Assembly (NCBI GenBank): GCA_024763075.1 | Contig: JANTGF010000004.1 | Coordinates: 30,853 to 94,852, forward strand | Length of the DNA stretch: 64,000 nucleotides | Source: Bacteroidales bacterium | GTDB taxonomy: Bacteria > Bacteroidota > Bacteroidia > Bacteroidales > VadinHA17 | Reading direction: 5' to 3' | Shown: one piece after another, positions 17,923-25,887 of the stretch | Position numbering within the stretch: the stretch's first letter is position 1 | Layout: the number at the start of each line of letters is the position of its first letter | The notes under the pieces: generated by a model | The model's input: only the letters and a program-made list of their open reading frames with translations | Database searches by the model: none | Told to the model about the DNA's origin: nothing | Translations under genes and position numbers: made by a program

Positions 17923-18384
17923 ATGCTAACAAAAAATATACTTGATAAACCCTTTGGGCCTGCAGGAACCTTTGCCGGAATACTTATTTTTATTGTTGGT
18001 TTATATGCAAGTGTCATGTTTTCGCTTAATGGTTTGTTTCTGGTACTCATCGGGGCATTTTTTGGTTTTACCTACACAAGTACGGTCATTGATTTTGAAA
18101 GAAAACGGGTTAAATTCCAGAATCATCTTTTTGGGATCATACCTTACGGGCAATGGTTGGATATTAAACCGGAAATGAAGCTCGGATTAAAGAGATCAAA
18201 CAGGACTTACAGTGCTTACAGCCAGAGTAACCGTACTCTTGATATAAGTGAAAAAGACATTAGATTAATACTGTTTGACAGGAATAATAAGCAATTGATT
18301 CCCCTGGAAAAGTATAAAACTAAGGAATCTGCAATAGAAGGTCTGAAGGAATATTGTAAGAATTTGGGCTTAAAAGGTGTTTAA
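17923..18384 (+). CDS. two-helix membrane protein, unknown function
   Basis: 153 residues. Two closely spaced hydrophobic helices (about 15-34 and 37-52) are followed by a soluble C-terminal domain of about 100 residues with alternating strands (DFERKRVKFQNHLFGIIPYG, then RLILFDRNNKQLIPLEKYKTKESA). This resembles small Bacteroidota membrane proteins that have a PH-like fold after a helical hairpin. I cannot name a family with confidence. It ends one base before the start of the beta-propeller lipoprotein gene, so the two are probably translated from one message. Confidence 0.55.
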   Translation: MLTKNILDKPFGPAGTFAGILIFIVGLYASVMFSLNGLFLVLIGAFFGFTYTSTVIDFERKRVKFQNHLFGIIPYGQWLDIKPEMKLGLKRSNRTYSAYSQSNRTLDISEKDIRLILFDRNNKQLIPLEKYKTKESAIEGLKEYCKNLGLKGV

Positions 18385-18385
18385 A

Positions 18386-19591
18386 ATGAGATTTCTATTT
18401 TTAGTGATCACCATTGGGACTTTAATTTTATTCGCCTGTAATGAGGCAAATAAAGAAGAAGTGAGCCAGACTGAAGTAAATGGCAAAATGCTGCCATTGT
18501 TAGGCTTTGAAGATGTGAAGGATTCTGTTTCCCTTTCTCTTTCGGCTCTGATTAAAGATGCTGAATTTGTAAAACTGGAAACCCGTCAAGATGCGCTGAT
18601 TGCCAATGCTCAATGGATTGTTGGCGAAAAATATATCATTGCATTTTGTTACAACCTGGGCCTGTACCAGTTTGCCAGAGATGGGAGTTTTGTGAGAAAG
18701 CTGGCGTTTATTGGACGTGGCCCACAGGAAATCCAATATCCGGTTTTCACTCTTTCAGAAAGAAATAAACTGTTATATCTGGTTGAAAGGAATGGTCCGG
18801 AGAGTATTAAATGCATAGATCTGAAAACCGGAGAATTCAGGAGTGATATTCCGCTTGCAATATCGGGCCGTTTACAAAATTTCATAATTACAGACGATAC
18901 AATAATCAATTGTGCTCCTCTTGTTGATTCGGGCCAGCCTTCCGGTAAATATTATTTTTTCAGACAAACCACTTCAGGGAATTTTATTGATGGTATATTG
19001 ACCGGAAATGAGAAAGGAGAATCTTATGATAATGGGGAGAAATTACTTTACAGAGTTGGTGGATTGATGCATTACAGGCCGGTAAACTCCGATACAGTAT
19101 TTTTGATCAGGAGAGACCATATGGAACCATTTTTTATTTTTGATGCAGGAAACAATGAACTTGGCCCTGATATACAGATAGGCAGAACTACTTTCACCAT
19201 ACTTGAAGAAACTCCTGACTTTTTCATTCTTAAGACTTTTACAATTACCACAAAAGAACAAATGGGAGAAAAAGCTTTTCGTTATAAGGGTAAAAGACGT
19301 CTCATTTTAGTGGATAAAGTGAAGAAGCAGGCACGATATATTTCACCCTTTACCAATGACTTTACAGGTGAAAAACTTAATCCGTATTATGCTAAATTTC
19401 AATCGAATGGCATTTTCTTTATGTCCATAGATGCTTTTTCTTTTCTGAAGAAAGCTGAAAAAATAAAACCCAATCCGGGCCTGGAAATAAAAAACAGGGA
19501 TCGCTTTCTTAAACTTTCAGAGGAACTGACTGAGAATGATAATCCTGTTTTACTGATAGGGAATGTCAGGGAGCTTAATAAAAGAAAATAA
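18386..19591 (+). CDS. 6-bladed beta-propeller lipoprotein
   Basis: About 401 residues with a lipoprotein signal (LVITIGTLILFAC). After it comes a DxKDSVSLSLSALIKDAEFVKLET segment, then IGRGPQEIQYP, both characteristic of the '6-bladed beta-propeller' (NHL-like) proteins common near regulatory and carbohydrate genes in Bacteroidota. The function of the family is mostly unknown; a ligand- or protein-binding role at the outer membrane is likely. I start it at ATG 18386, one base after the upstream stop; a GTG at 18377 would overlap the preceding gene. A -7 box for the next gene begins four bases after this stop. Confidence 0.75.
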   Translation: MRFLFLVITIGTLILFACNEANKEEVSQTEVNGKMLPLLGFEDVKDSVSLSLSALIKDAEFVKLETRQDALIANAQWIVGEKYIIAFCYNLGLYQFARDGSFVRKLAFIGRGPQEIQYPVFTLSERNKLLYLVERNGPESIKCIDLKTGEFRSDIPLAISGRLQNFIITDDTIINCAPLVDSGQPSGKYYFFRQTTSGNFIDGILTGNEKGESYDNGEKLLYRVGGLMHYRPVNSDTVFLIRRDHMEPFFIFDAGNNELGPDIQIGRTTFTILEETPDFFILKTFTITTKEQMGEKAFRYKGKRRLILVDKVKKQARYISPFTNDFTGEKLNPYYAKFQSNGIFFMSIDAFSFLKKAEKIKPNPGLEIKNRDRFLKLSEELTENDNPVLLIGNVRELNKRK

Positions 19592-19594
19592 GTT

Positions 19595-19602
19595 TACCTT
19601 TG
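19595..19602 (+). promoter_or_regulatory. predicted -7 box for the LytTR gene
   Basis: TACCTTTG matches TAnnTTTG exactly, in the short gap after the beta-propeller gene and 19 bases before the LytTR start codon. This indicates that the regulator has its own promoter. Confidence 0.5.
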
Positions 19603-19620
19603 CTTCAGTGAAGTGGCCGT

Positions 19621-20508
19621 ATGATGAATAAACTCAGATCTTATTTAAAACAACCTTATCCGATTGATACCAGGGGAAACTGGAGAATTGCTCTTTTAAC
19701 AGGTATTTTCATATCATTGTTTATGGCAGGCTTTGAACCATTTGGACTGAGCAGGGTGCAAATTGATCATAAGAAGTTAATCTTCGCAGGTTATGGCGCT
19801 GTGACTCTTATTATTTTGTTTTTAGTCATTGTAGCTTTACCCCTTACATTTCGGAGCTATTTCAATGAAAAGCATTGGAATATTGGAAAACATATAATTT
19901 ATTTTCTTTTTATTTTCTTTACTATCGGTCTTGCTAATCTGATTTATAGTGGTTTGATCTTTCACTTTTCACCATTGAACTTTAAGAGATTTATTTTCTT
20001 CGAAATCTTTACACTTATTGTTGGTAGCATACCGGTAAGCTTTATTATTTTGTGGAAGTATAATAAATTCTTAAAACAAAACCTGCAATCGGCAAATGAG
20101 CTTTCATCTCATCTGGATAAGGACAAATCTTCTATGAGATCACAGAGCCCTTTATTATTTGAATTTAGCTCCCATAATGACAAAAACAGGATAAGAATTC
20201 ATAGTGACCATCTTCTTTTTATTGAGTCCGATGGAAATTATTGCAATATTTATCATGTTGAAGGGGAAAAAGTTAAAAAATCTGTTTTACGTACCACACT
20301 GAAAGGAATAGAGAATACTCTTCCGGAAGCATCAGGTCTATATAAAACGCATCGTGCATATATCATTAATCCCGATAAAGTTGAAAAGATAAAAGGGAAT
20401 GCACAGGGTTACCGTCTTGCATTTCATAACCTGAATAAGGAAGCAGCTGTCTCCCGACAGTATATTGCTGAATTCAGGAAACGGATGCAAAAACAAGAAT
20501 CTTTCTAA
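19621..20508 (+). CDS. membrane-bound LytTR-family DNA-binding protein
   Basis: 295 residues. Four membrane helices occupy about residues 22-150 (LLTGIFISLFMAGFEPFG, TLIILFLVIVALPLTF, FLFIFFTIGLANLIYSGL, IFTLIVGSIPVSFIILW). A short linker leads to a C-terminal LytTR domain (about 190-292) with the typical LLFIESDGNYCNIYH, RTTLKGIE and YKTHRAYIINPDKVEKIKGN motifs. LytTR domains bind direct repeats upstream of target genes. Having the DNA-binding domain attached directly to membrane helices, without a receiver domain, suggests a one-component sensor. The next gene downstream is an unusual hydrophobic repeat protein, a possible target or partner. Confidence 0.88.
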   Translation: MMNKLRSYLKQPYPIDTRGNWRIALLTGIFISLFMAGFEPFGLSRVQIDHKKLIFAGYGAVTLIILFLVIVALPLTFRSYFNEKHWNIGKHIIYFLFIFFTIGLANLIYSGLIFHFSPLNFKRFIFFEIFTLIVGSIPVSFIILWKYNKFLKQNLQSANELSSHLDKDKSSMRSQSPLLFEFSSHNDKNRIRIHSDHLLFIESDGNYCNIYHVEGEKVKKSVLRTTLKGIENTLPEASGLYKTHRAYIINPDKVEKIKGNAQGYRLAFHNLNKEAAVSRQYIAEFRKRMQKQESF

Positions 20509-20711
20509 AATATCTCGCTAAAAAACCCTGACAGGCCTTTGATATTCGTCCCCAAAATTTGTTAACTATCACACTCTAATGCATTTCATCACAAAAGCAT
20601 GCGATATGTCCCGTTTATGATTATTTTTTTGCGAAATAACCTAATATTGTTGTGAATTCATACAGTAAGATTTCACGTGAGATTATGTTTAACAAATTAA
20701 AAATTAGAAAA

Positions 20712-21017
20712 ATGAAAAAGTATTGGATTTTATTAACAGCAATTATTTTAGTTATTACAGGAGTTGTTCTTCAGTTATCCGGAGTTTCTGTATTATCAGC
20801 AGACCAGTTTGCTATGAATTATTTTTCAGCCGGGCAGTTTTCCTGTGGTGTTTTTTCGGCAGGGATATTTTCGATTGGTATTTTCTCCATTGGGATATTT
20901 TCGATTGGTATTTTCTCCATCAGTATTTTCAATATAGGTTTATACACAATCGGGTTCTTTATTTTGGGATGGAAAAAACGTTTGCCAGCTATGTTTACTC
21001 AGGAAAAAACTGAATAA
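20712..21017 (+). CDS. hydrophobic pentapeptide-repeat membrane protein
   Basis: 101 residues from ATG 20712 (MKKYWILLTAIILVITG); an in-frame start 60 bases earlier exists but adds a polar stretch ahead of a normal signal/anchor helix. After the N-terminal helix the protein runs through about nine copies of a five-residue repeat of the form F-S-x-G-x (FSAGQ, FSCGV, FSAGI, FSIGI three times, FSISI), then ends in a short basic tail. The pattern, with aromatic and small residues at fixed positions, suggests a right-handed parallel beta-helix or a membrane-embedded stack. I do not recognise a named family. It follows the LytTR regulator after 203 bases. Confidence 0.65.
   Translation: MKKYWILLTAIILVITGVVLQLSGVSVLSADQFAMNYFSAGQFSCGVFSAGIFSIGIFSIGIFSIGIFSISIFNIGLYTIGFFILGWKKRLPAMFTQEKTE
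20862..20921 (+). repeat. 30-bp tandem repeat inside the pentapeptide-repeat gene
   Basis: Two exact 30-base copies (20862-20891 and 20892-20921), each coding for two pentapeptide units. The identity at the DNA level implies recent duplication, so copy number may vary between strains. Confidence 0.85.
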
Positions 21018-21197
21018 ATCATGCTTAGAGCTTGTTCTCAGTTATCTATTGACAGTATATCTCCAGGGTAAGTATAAAATATGATGCAATAAAATAAAAG
21101 GGCATAAAATATTTTATGAATGGATAATTTTACCCGAAAGCAAAGCGTTTTTGGGTAAAATTATGCAAAAGCGGAAATCTTTTATTAAAAAGAGAGG

Positions 21198-21205
21198 TAT
21201 ATTTG
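21198..21205 (+). promoter_or_regulatory. predicted -7 box for the T9SS cargo gene
   Basis: TATATTTG matches TAnnTTTG, 56 bases upstream of the start codon at 21261. Confidence 0.45.
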
Positions 21206-21260
21206 TAAGGAATAAAGAAGAAGGCCAGAAGTATTTTATCAAACATAAATTTCTAAACCA

Positions 21261-23432
21261 ATGAGAACATTATTATTTTCTTTTTTGCTCTTTATTAGTA
21301 TTGAAGCTTTTTCAACCAATTATTATGTTGATTCAAGTGCAACAGGTGCTAACGACGGCACCAGTTGGGTAAATGCATTTGACAGCCTGCACATGGCACT
21401 TGCTGTGGCTGTAGATGCAGATACCATTTTTGTTGCTGAAGGTACTTACCGACCTGCGAATGGAACTGACAGGACGAAGTATTTTGTAATGCCCTCCGGT
21501 GTGAAATTGCTGGGAGGATATCCTTCCGGAGGAGGATGGCCAATGGTGGATGAGCATAAAACCATTCTGTCAGGTGACATAGGTGTGCTGAATGATGACA
21601 GCGACAATACCTATCATGTTATATTCTGTAACATGACCAACCCCCAAACAGAAATAGCACGCTTTTATATTACCGGTGGATATGCGGATGGAGATGGGGA
21701 TGACAGCAAAGGAGGTGGAATTGCCGTGAAGACAAATTCTTCCAGATATTACGGAGTATCAATCCGGGACTGTCGTGTATATGGGAACTATGCCAAATAT
21801 GGTGGCGGGATTGACATCACACGGAAAGGGGATATTTTCAATTCGATTATCGAAAACAACCGGTGTCTTGTTTCAGGTGGGGGGTTGTACATAAATACAG
21901 ATGGAAGGGCATATAATACGATTATTCGGAATAATTATTCCGCCGGTACGGGTGGTGGTGTATATATCGGAGGATTCAATCTGGCCCCGGGGCTTGTAAA
22001 TTGTTTAATTGCCAACAATGAGTCTGTAAGTTTCGGGAGTGGGATAGATCAGTATGAATCTTATGTAATCAACTGTACTATTGTTAATAATAAAGGTCCC
22101 GGAGGGGTCTATCAGAGTTCGATTTATTCAATAATGAGAAATTCTGTGATATGGGGGAACAAACCGTATCAGGTTCAAAATCCGGTTCTTTCAAAATTTG
22201 ACCATTGTGCGATTGCCGATCCGGATGTGGATTTTTCCTCCACAACCAATTTTTATATTGATACATTAAATGCAGGGTTGACGGATACGGTTAATTATCC
22301 TTATTTTCGTTCTCCGGCAGATTCAGTTGGAAATGTTTCTACTCCTGAGGGATTGCAAAATATGAAGGAAGCAGACTGGTATATTGATCCCGGATCTGCC
22401 TGTATCAACGCAGGGGATAAAGATCTCTATCCTGCTGCTGCTCCCGCATATGACCTTTTGGATAATCCGAGAATAATTCTTGACACCATTGACATTGGGG
22501 TCTCCGAAGCTTTGATTGATGTAAGCACTGACACTGCAATTGTTATTGATGACAGGGTAAATCTTTACGGCACTGTTCTTTTTTCCATTGATCTCAACTT
22601 AACCAAAAGAGGTTTTCTTTGGGGGGACAGTCCGGATAACATGGATCATAATATTGAAAATTCTACAAGTGGTTGGTACCGGTTTATGGATACAATACAG
22701 CAAATGCCCTCGCCTGGTATTTATTATTACCGTGCCTGGGGTATGGTTGGACCAAAGATATATCGTGCCCCCGTGAGGAGTTTTGTGGTTTGCTCAAGTG
22801 ATACTTCTTTTGAAAACGTCCGGATATGCAAAGGAGAAAGTTATACATTTCCTGATGGAAGTACCTGGGACAACATATCTGCCGATGGAGAATATATCAG
22901 TTATCTTTCTTCACAAACAGGATGTGACAGCCTTGTGATGACCAGTATCAGTGTCAGTGTGATAGATACATCTGTTAGCATTGACGGGATCATACTCACG
23001 GCTAATGCAGCGAATGCAGATTATCAATGGGTGAACTGTGATAATAATTATGAGATGATATCCGGGGCTACAGACCAGAGTTTTACTGCCTCACAAAACG
23101 GTAGTTATGCTGTGATAATCAATGAAAACAATTGCACCGATACTTCTTTTTGTTATGAGGTAACTACTGTTGGTATAAGAGAAACTGATTTTAAAGGTTC
23201 TTTTGAAATTTTCCCGAATCCGGTGAAAGACCAGTTAAATGTCAGATCAGGTGATGAAGACTTTTCCGGACAAATTGAACTTTGGAGTGTGCTGGGGAAG
23301 ATGGTTTACAGCCTGGGGGTGAAGGATGCCCGCACCATAAATATTTCCATGCCTGGTTTCAGGCCTGGAGTGTATTTTCTGAAAATACATGGGGAAAAGG
23401 AAACGGCTGTATTCAGGATTCTGAAAGAATAA
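21261..23432 (+). CDS. secreted beta-helix protein with T9SS type A sorting domain
   Basis: 723 residues with an N-terminal Sec signal peptide (MRTLLFSFLLFISIEAFS). Residues about 20-320 form a right-handed parallel beta-helix: YYVDSSATGANDGTSW is the typical opening, followed by GGGIAV, YGGGIDI, SGGGLYI and GTGGGVYI turns as in polymorphic outer-membrane-like repeats. Residues about 400-620 look like Ig/fibronectin-like modules. The last 75 residues (FEIFPNPVKDQLNV ... GVYFLKI) are a type A C-terminal sorting domain, which directs the protein through the type IX system to the cell surface. The substrate or ligand is unknown; an adhesin or glycan-binding role is plausible. Confidence 0.88.
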   Translation: MRTLLFSFLLFISIEAFSTNYYVDSSATGANDGTSWVNAFDSLHMALAVAVDADTIFVAEGTYRPANGTDRTKYFVMPSGVKLLGGYPSGGGWPMVDEHKTILSGDIGVLNDDSDNTYHVIFCNMTNPQTEIARFYITGGYADGDGDDSKGGGIAVKTNSSRYYGVSIRDCRVYGNYAKYGGGIDITRKGDIFNSIIENNRCLVSGGGLYINTDGRAYNTIIRNNYSAGTGGGVYIGGFNLAPGLVNCLIANNESVSFGSGIDQYESYVINCTIVNNKGPGGVYQSSIYSIMRNSVIWGNKPYQVQNPVLSKFDHCAIADPDVDFSSTTNFYIDTLNAGLTDTVNYPYFRSPADSVGNVSTPEGLQNMKEADWYIDPGSACINAGDKDLYPAAAPAYDLLDNPRIILDTIDIGVSEALIDVSTDTAIVIDDRVNLYGTVLFSIDLNLTKRGFLWGDSPDNMDHNIENSTSGWYRFMDTIQQMPSPGIYYYRAWGMVGPKIYRAPVRSFVVCSSDTSFENVRICKGESYTFPDGSTWDNISADGEYISYLSSQTGCDSLVMTSISVSVIDTSVSIDGIILTANAANADYQWVNCDNNYEMISGATDQSFTASQNGSYAVIINENNCTDTSFCYEVTTVGIRETDFKGSFEIFPNPVKDQLNVRSGDEDFSGQIELWSVLGKMVYSLGVKDARTINISMPGFRPGVYFLKIHGEKETAVFRILKE

Positions 23433-23485
23433 TCTGTTATGTTGTATGCTTTTTTTAAATTACACCAAGAAATAGAAAAAATGTC

Positions 23486-23516
23486 TTTGATATTTGAAAT
23501 ACATTCTTTTACTTTG
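23486..23516 (+). promoter_or_regulatory. predicted trp operon promoter
   Basis: TTTG (23486-23489) and TACTTTG (23510-23516) are separated by 20 bases, matching the Bacteroidota -33/-7 arrangement, although the -7 element is one base shorter than TAnnTTTG. It lies 19 bases upstream of the first leader ATG. Confidence 0.55.
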
Positions 23517-23534
23517 CAATGCAAACGAAAAGAA

Positions 23535-23594
23535 ATGCACAAGAATTCAAATAAAAACTGGTGGTGGCACAACGATTTTGACCAAACGTTGTGA
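23535..23594 (+). CDS. trpL: Trp leader peptide 1 (19 aa, three consecutive Trp)
   Basis: A 19-codon ORF encoding MHKNSNKNWWWHNDFDQTL, with Trp codons 9-11 at 23559-23567. It starts just after the predicted promoter and 25 bases before a strong terminator, the layout of a trp attenuator. Immediately after the Trp codons, CACAACG (23568-23574) can pair perfectly with CGTTGTG (23587-23593), a 1:2-type helix overlapping the stop codon. When charged tRNA-Trp is scarce the ribosome should stall on the Trp run and cover the first arm. The peptide presumably has no function beyond sensing. Confidence 0.85.
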   Translation: MHKNSNKNWWWHNDFDQTL

Positions 23595-23618
23595 TAAGGC
23601 CTGTATATAATAATCTAA

Positions 23619-23648
23619 AAGCCTGTTGTGATCACAACAGGCTTTTTT
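23619..23648 (+). terminator. attenuator terminator 1
   Basis: A perfect 22-base palindrome (23621-23642), extended by A/T pairs, folds into a GC-containing stem followed by six T (23643-23648). It follows leader peptide 1 by 25 bases. An antiterminator is not obvious: GCCTGT at 23599-23604 repeats the left arm and could compete for ACAGGC at 23636-23641. Confidence 0.85.
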
Positions 23649-23675
23649 AATGAAAGAGATAAATTATCAGAACTT

Positions 23676-23750
23676 ATGAGTAAAATATTAAACATACGGA
23701 TCATTTCAGGAAAAATGTCAGCATGGTGGTGGCAATGGAATGGAACATAA
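23676..23750 (+). CDS. Trp leader peptide 2 (24 aa, four Trp in five residues)
   Basis: A 24-codon ORF ending SAWWWQWNGT, with Trp codons at 23724-23732 and 23736-23738. An internal ATG (23715) would give an 11-residue peptide with the same Trp run. It begins 27 bases after the first terminator, with no promoter motif between, so it is read only if the first attenuator is passed. It is followed by a second strong terminator and then trpE. GGGTG (23758-23762) and CGGAA (23767-23771) just beyond the stop can pair with CACCC (23799-23803) and TTCCG (23792-23796), a good antiterminator. A ribosome at the stop would mask GGGTG; one stalled at Trp would not. Confidence 0.8.
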   Translation: MSKILNIRIISGKMSAWWWQWNGT

Positions 23751-23782
23751 ATTTAATGGGTGAAAACGGAAAAAGATGCACT

Positions 23783-23823
23783 AAGAGCGGCTTCCGGACA
23801 CCCGGAAGCCGCTCTTTGGTTTT
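23783..23823 (+). terminator. attenuator terminator 2, upstream of trpE
   Basis: A perfect 15-bp GC-rich stem (23783-23797 with 23802-23816) and a 4-base loop ACAC, followed by TTTGGTTTT. The T-run is interrupted, so termination may be partial. It lies 33 bases after leader 2 and 35 bases before trpE. Confidence 0.8.
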
Positions 23824-23857
23824 AAGAATATAGTTTTAGACTTTTATATTTACACAA

Positions 23858-25261
23858 ATGAAAAACTACTATTTTAAAATAAACACAAAAGAAATACTGG
23901 CAGACATCCTGACTCCTGTGGCAGTTTACCTTAAACTCAGGGATGTCTTTCCAAATTCAATTCTTCTGGAAGGGGCTGACTTTAAAGCAGGTGAAAATCA
24001 ATATTCCTTTATTTGCCTGCAAGCCCTGGCAGGAGTTAAAGCTACCGGAAATATGCTGGAAACAAGATTTCCGGATGGACAACATGAAAAAATTGAGATG
24101 ACAAATCACAGGGAGGTTACGGATGTTTTAAGTGAGTATGCAAAAGTTTTTGTACCTGAAGAAGACATCAGCCATCTTCCTGCTACCGGACTTTTTGGCT
24201 ATTCAACTTATGAGGCGGTTACCTATTTTGAAGACATTCAGTTAAAAAGACCGGATAAAAACATGGTAATTCCGGATTTGTATTACCAGTTCTATAAATA
24301 CATTGTAGCTTTTAACCACACAAGCAATAAGATCATGCTCATTGAGCATCTGTTCAATGAGGATGCTTCCGGACTGCAATTTATTGAGGATCAGTTATTC
24401 AATCGAACTTTTGCAGTATATCCCTTTCATCCGGTAAACGGGGAAACTTCCAATCTGACGGATGAAGAGTACAAAAATATAGTTACCAAAGGAAAACAAC
24501 ACTGCCTGCGGGGAGATGTGTTTCAGATAGTATTATCACGGAGTTTTAGCCAGCAGTTTACCGGAGATGAATTTAATGTTTACCGTGCACTACGTTCAAT
24601 TAATCCTTCTCCCTACCTGTTTTATTTTGATTTTGGGAATTTTAAATTGTTTGGATCTTCTCCGGAAGCCCAGTTAAAGACCGGTTATGGAAAGGCACAT
24701 ATCAACCCGATTGCAGGTACTTTTATGCGAACAGGGAATGATAAAGAAGACAGGGAGCTGGCGAAAAAATTATCGCTGGATCCTAAAGAAAACAGTGAGC
24801 ATGTAATGTTGGTCGATCTTGCCAGGAACGACCTGAGTCGAAATGCCGATGAAGTAAAACTAAATTATTTCAGAGAAATCCATTACTACTCTCATGTTTT
24901 GCATATGGTTTCTGAAGTGGAAGGGAAGATTAGAGAAGGTACGGATCCTATACGGATTTATGCCGATACTTTTCCGGCAGGAACTTTATCAGGGGCACCA
25001 AAATACAGGGCTATGGAACTGATTGATAAATATGAAAACCAGGCCCGTGGATTTTACGGAGGTTGTATTGGAATTATTGGCTTAGAAGGAAAAATTAACC
25101 TGGCTATTACCATACGTTCATTCATGAGTAAAGACAATACACTGCATTATCAGGCGGGAGCCGGGATTGTTGCAGAATCCTCTGAGGAAAGTGAGCTAAA
25201 AGAAGTAAAAAATAAACTGGCAGCACTGAAGAAAGCCATTGTTGAAGCAACTGAAATTTGA
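23858..25261 (+). CDS. trpE: anthranilate synthase component I
   Basis: 467 residues; makes anthranilate from chorismate with ammonia supplied by TrpG, the committed step of Trp synthesis. The chorismate-binding domain is clear: DVFQIVLSRSF, YLFYFDF, SSPEAQLK, NPIAGTFMRTG, RNDLSRN, HMVSEVEGK, FPAGTLSGAPK and YQAGAGIVAESSEESE. The Trp-feedback motif usually read LLES is ILLEG here (Gly39), a change at the position where Ser40 of E. coli TrpE senses Trp. First structural gene after the tandem attenuators; trpG follows after 27 bases. Confidence 0.96.
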   Translation: MKNYYFKINTKEILADILTPVAVYLKLRDVFPNSILLEGADFKAGENQYSFICLQALAGVKATGNMLETRFPDGQHEKIEMTNHREVTDVLSEYAKVFVPEEDISHLPATGLFGYSTYEAVTYFEDIQLKRPDKNMVIPDLYYQFYKYIVAFNHTSNKIMLIEHLFNEDASGLQFIEDQLFNRTFAVYPFHPVNGETSNLTDEEYKNIVTKGKQHCLRGDVFQIVLSRSFSQQFTGDEFNVYRALRSINPSPYLFYFDFGNFKLFGSSPEAQLKTGYGKAHINPIAGTFMRTGNDKEDRELAKKLSLDPKENSEHVMLVDLARNDLSRNADEVKLNYFREIHYYSHVLHMVSEVEGKIREGTDPIRIYADTFPAGTLSGAPKYRAMELIDKYENQARGFYGGCIGIIGLEGKINLAITIRSFMSKDNTLHYQAGAGIVAESSEESELKEVKNKLAALKKAIVEATEI

Positions 25262-25288
25262 AATGTTTAGTCATAATAAATATAACCA

Positions 25289-25861
25289 ATGAAAAAAATT
25301 TTAGTGATCGATAATTACGATTCGTTTACCTATAACCTTGTTCATTACATAAAGGATGTTACAGGGGAACTTCCGGATGTATTCAGAAATGATAAAATTA
25401 CCGCCGGAGAAGCCAGGGAATACGACAAGATTTTACTATCTCCAGGACCGGGGATCCCGGATGAGGCGGGTAATCTTAAAGACATTATTAAACAGTGTGC
25501 TCCCCAAAAGAGTATGTTTGGTGTTTGTCTTGGTTTACAGGCAATTGCTGAGGTATTTGGCGGTACTTTGTACAATATGAATAGGGTTTATCACGGAGTT
25601 TCATCGCCCATTATTATAACCAAAGAGAAAGATCCGGTTTTTGAAGGTATGCCTAAAGTTTTTGAAGGGGCCCGTTATCATTCATGGATAGTGAACCGGG
25701 AAGGGCTGCCTCAAACACTGAAAGTAACTGCCATTGATGAGGAGGCACAGATCATGGCGCTGAAACATACGGAGTTTGATGTGAAAGGGGTGCAATTTCA
25801 CCCGGAGTCTATTTTAACCGAGAATGGAGCCAGAATCATTGAAAACTGGATAAATAACTAG
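25289..25861 (+). CDS. trpG: anthranilate synthase component II (glutamine amidotransferase)
   Basis: 190 residues of class I glutamine amidotransferase that supplies ammonia to TrpE. Motifs: IDNYDSFTYNL near the start, LSPGPGIPDEAG (oxyanion region), the nucleophilic cysteine in GVCLGLQAIAEVFGG, and the His-Glu pair in VQFHPESILTENG. Length is typical of a stand-alone TrpG. The same subunit can serve p-aminobenzoate synthesis in some bacteria. It sits between trpE and trpD in one operon (26-base gap to trpD). Confidence 0.96.
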   Translation: MKKILVIDNYDSFTYNLVHYIKDVTGELPDVFRNDKITAGEAREYDKILLSPGPGIPDEAGNLKDIIKQCAPQKSMFGVCLGLQAIAEVFGGTLYNMNRVYHGVSSPIIITKEKDPVFEGMPKVFEGARYHSWIVNREGLPQTLKVTAIDEEAQIMALKHTEFDVKGVQFHPESILTENGARIIENWINN

Positions 25862-25887
25862 AAAAAACAAACCTAAAATCACTTACC

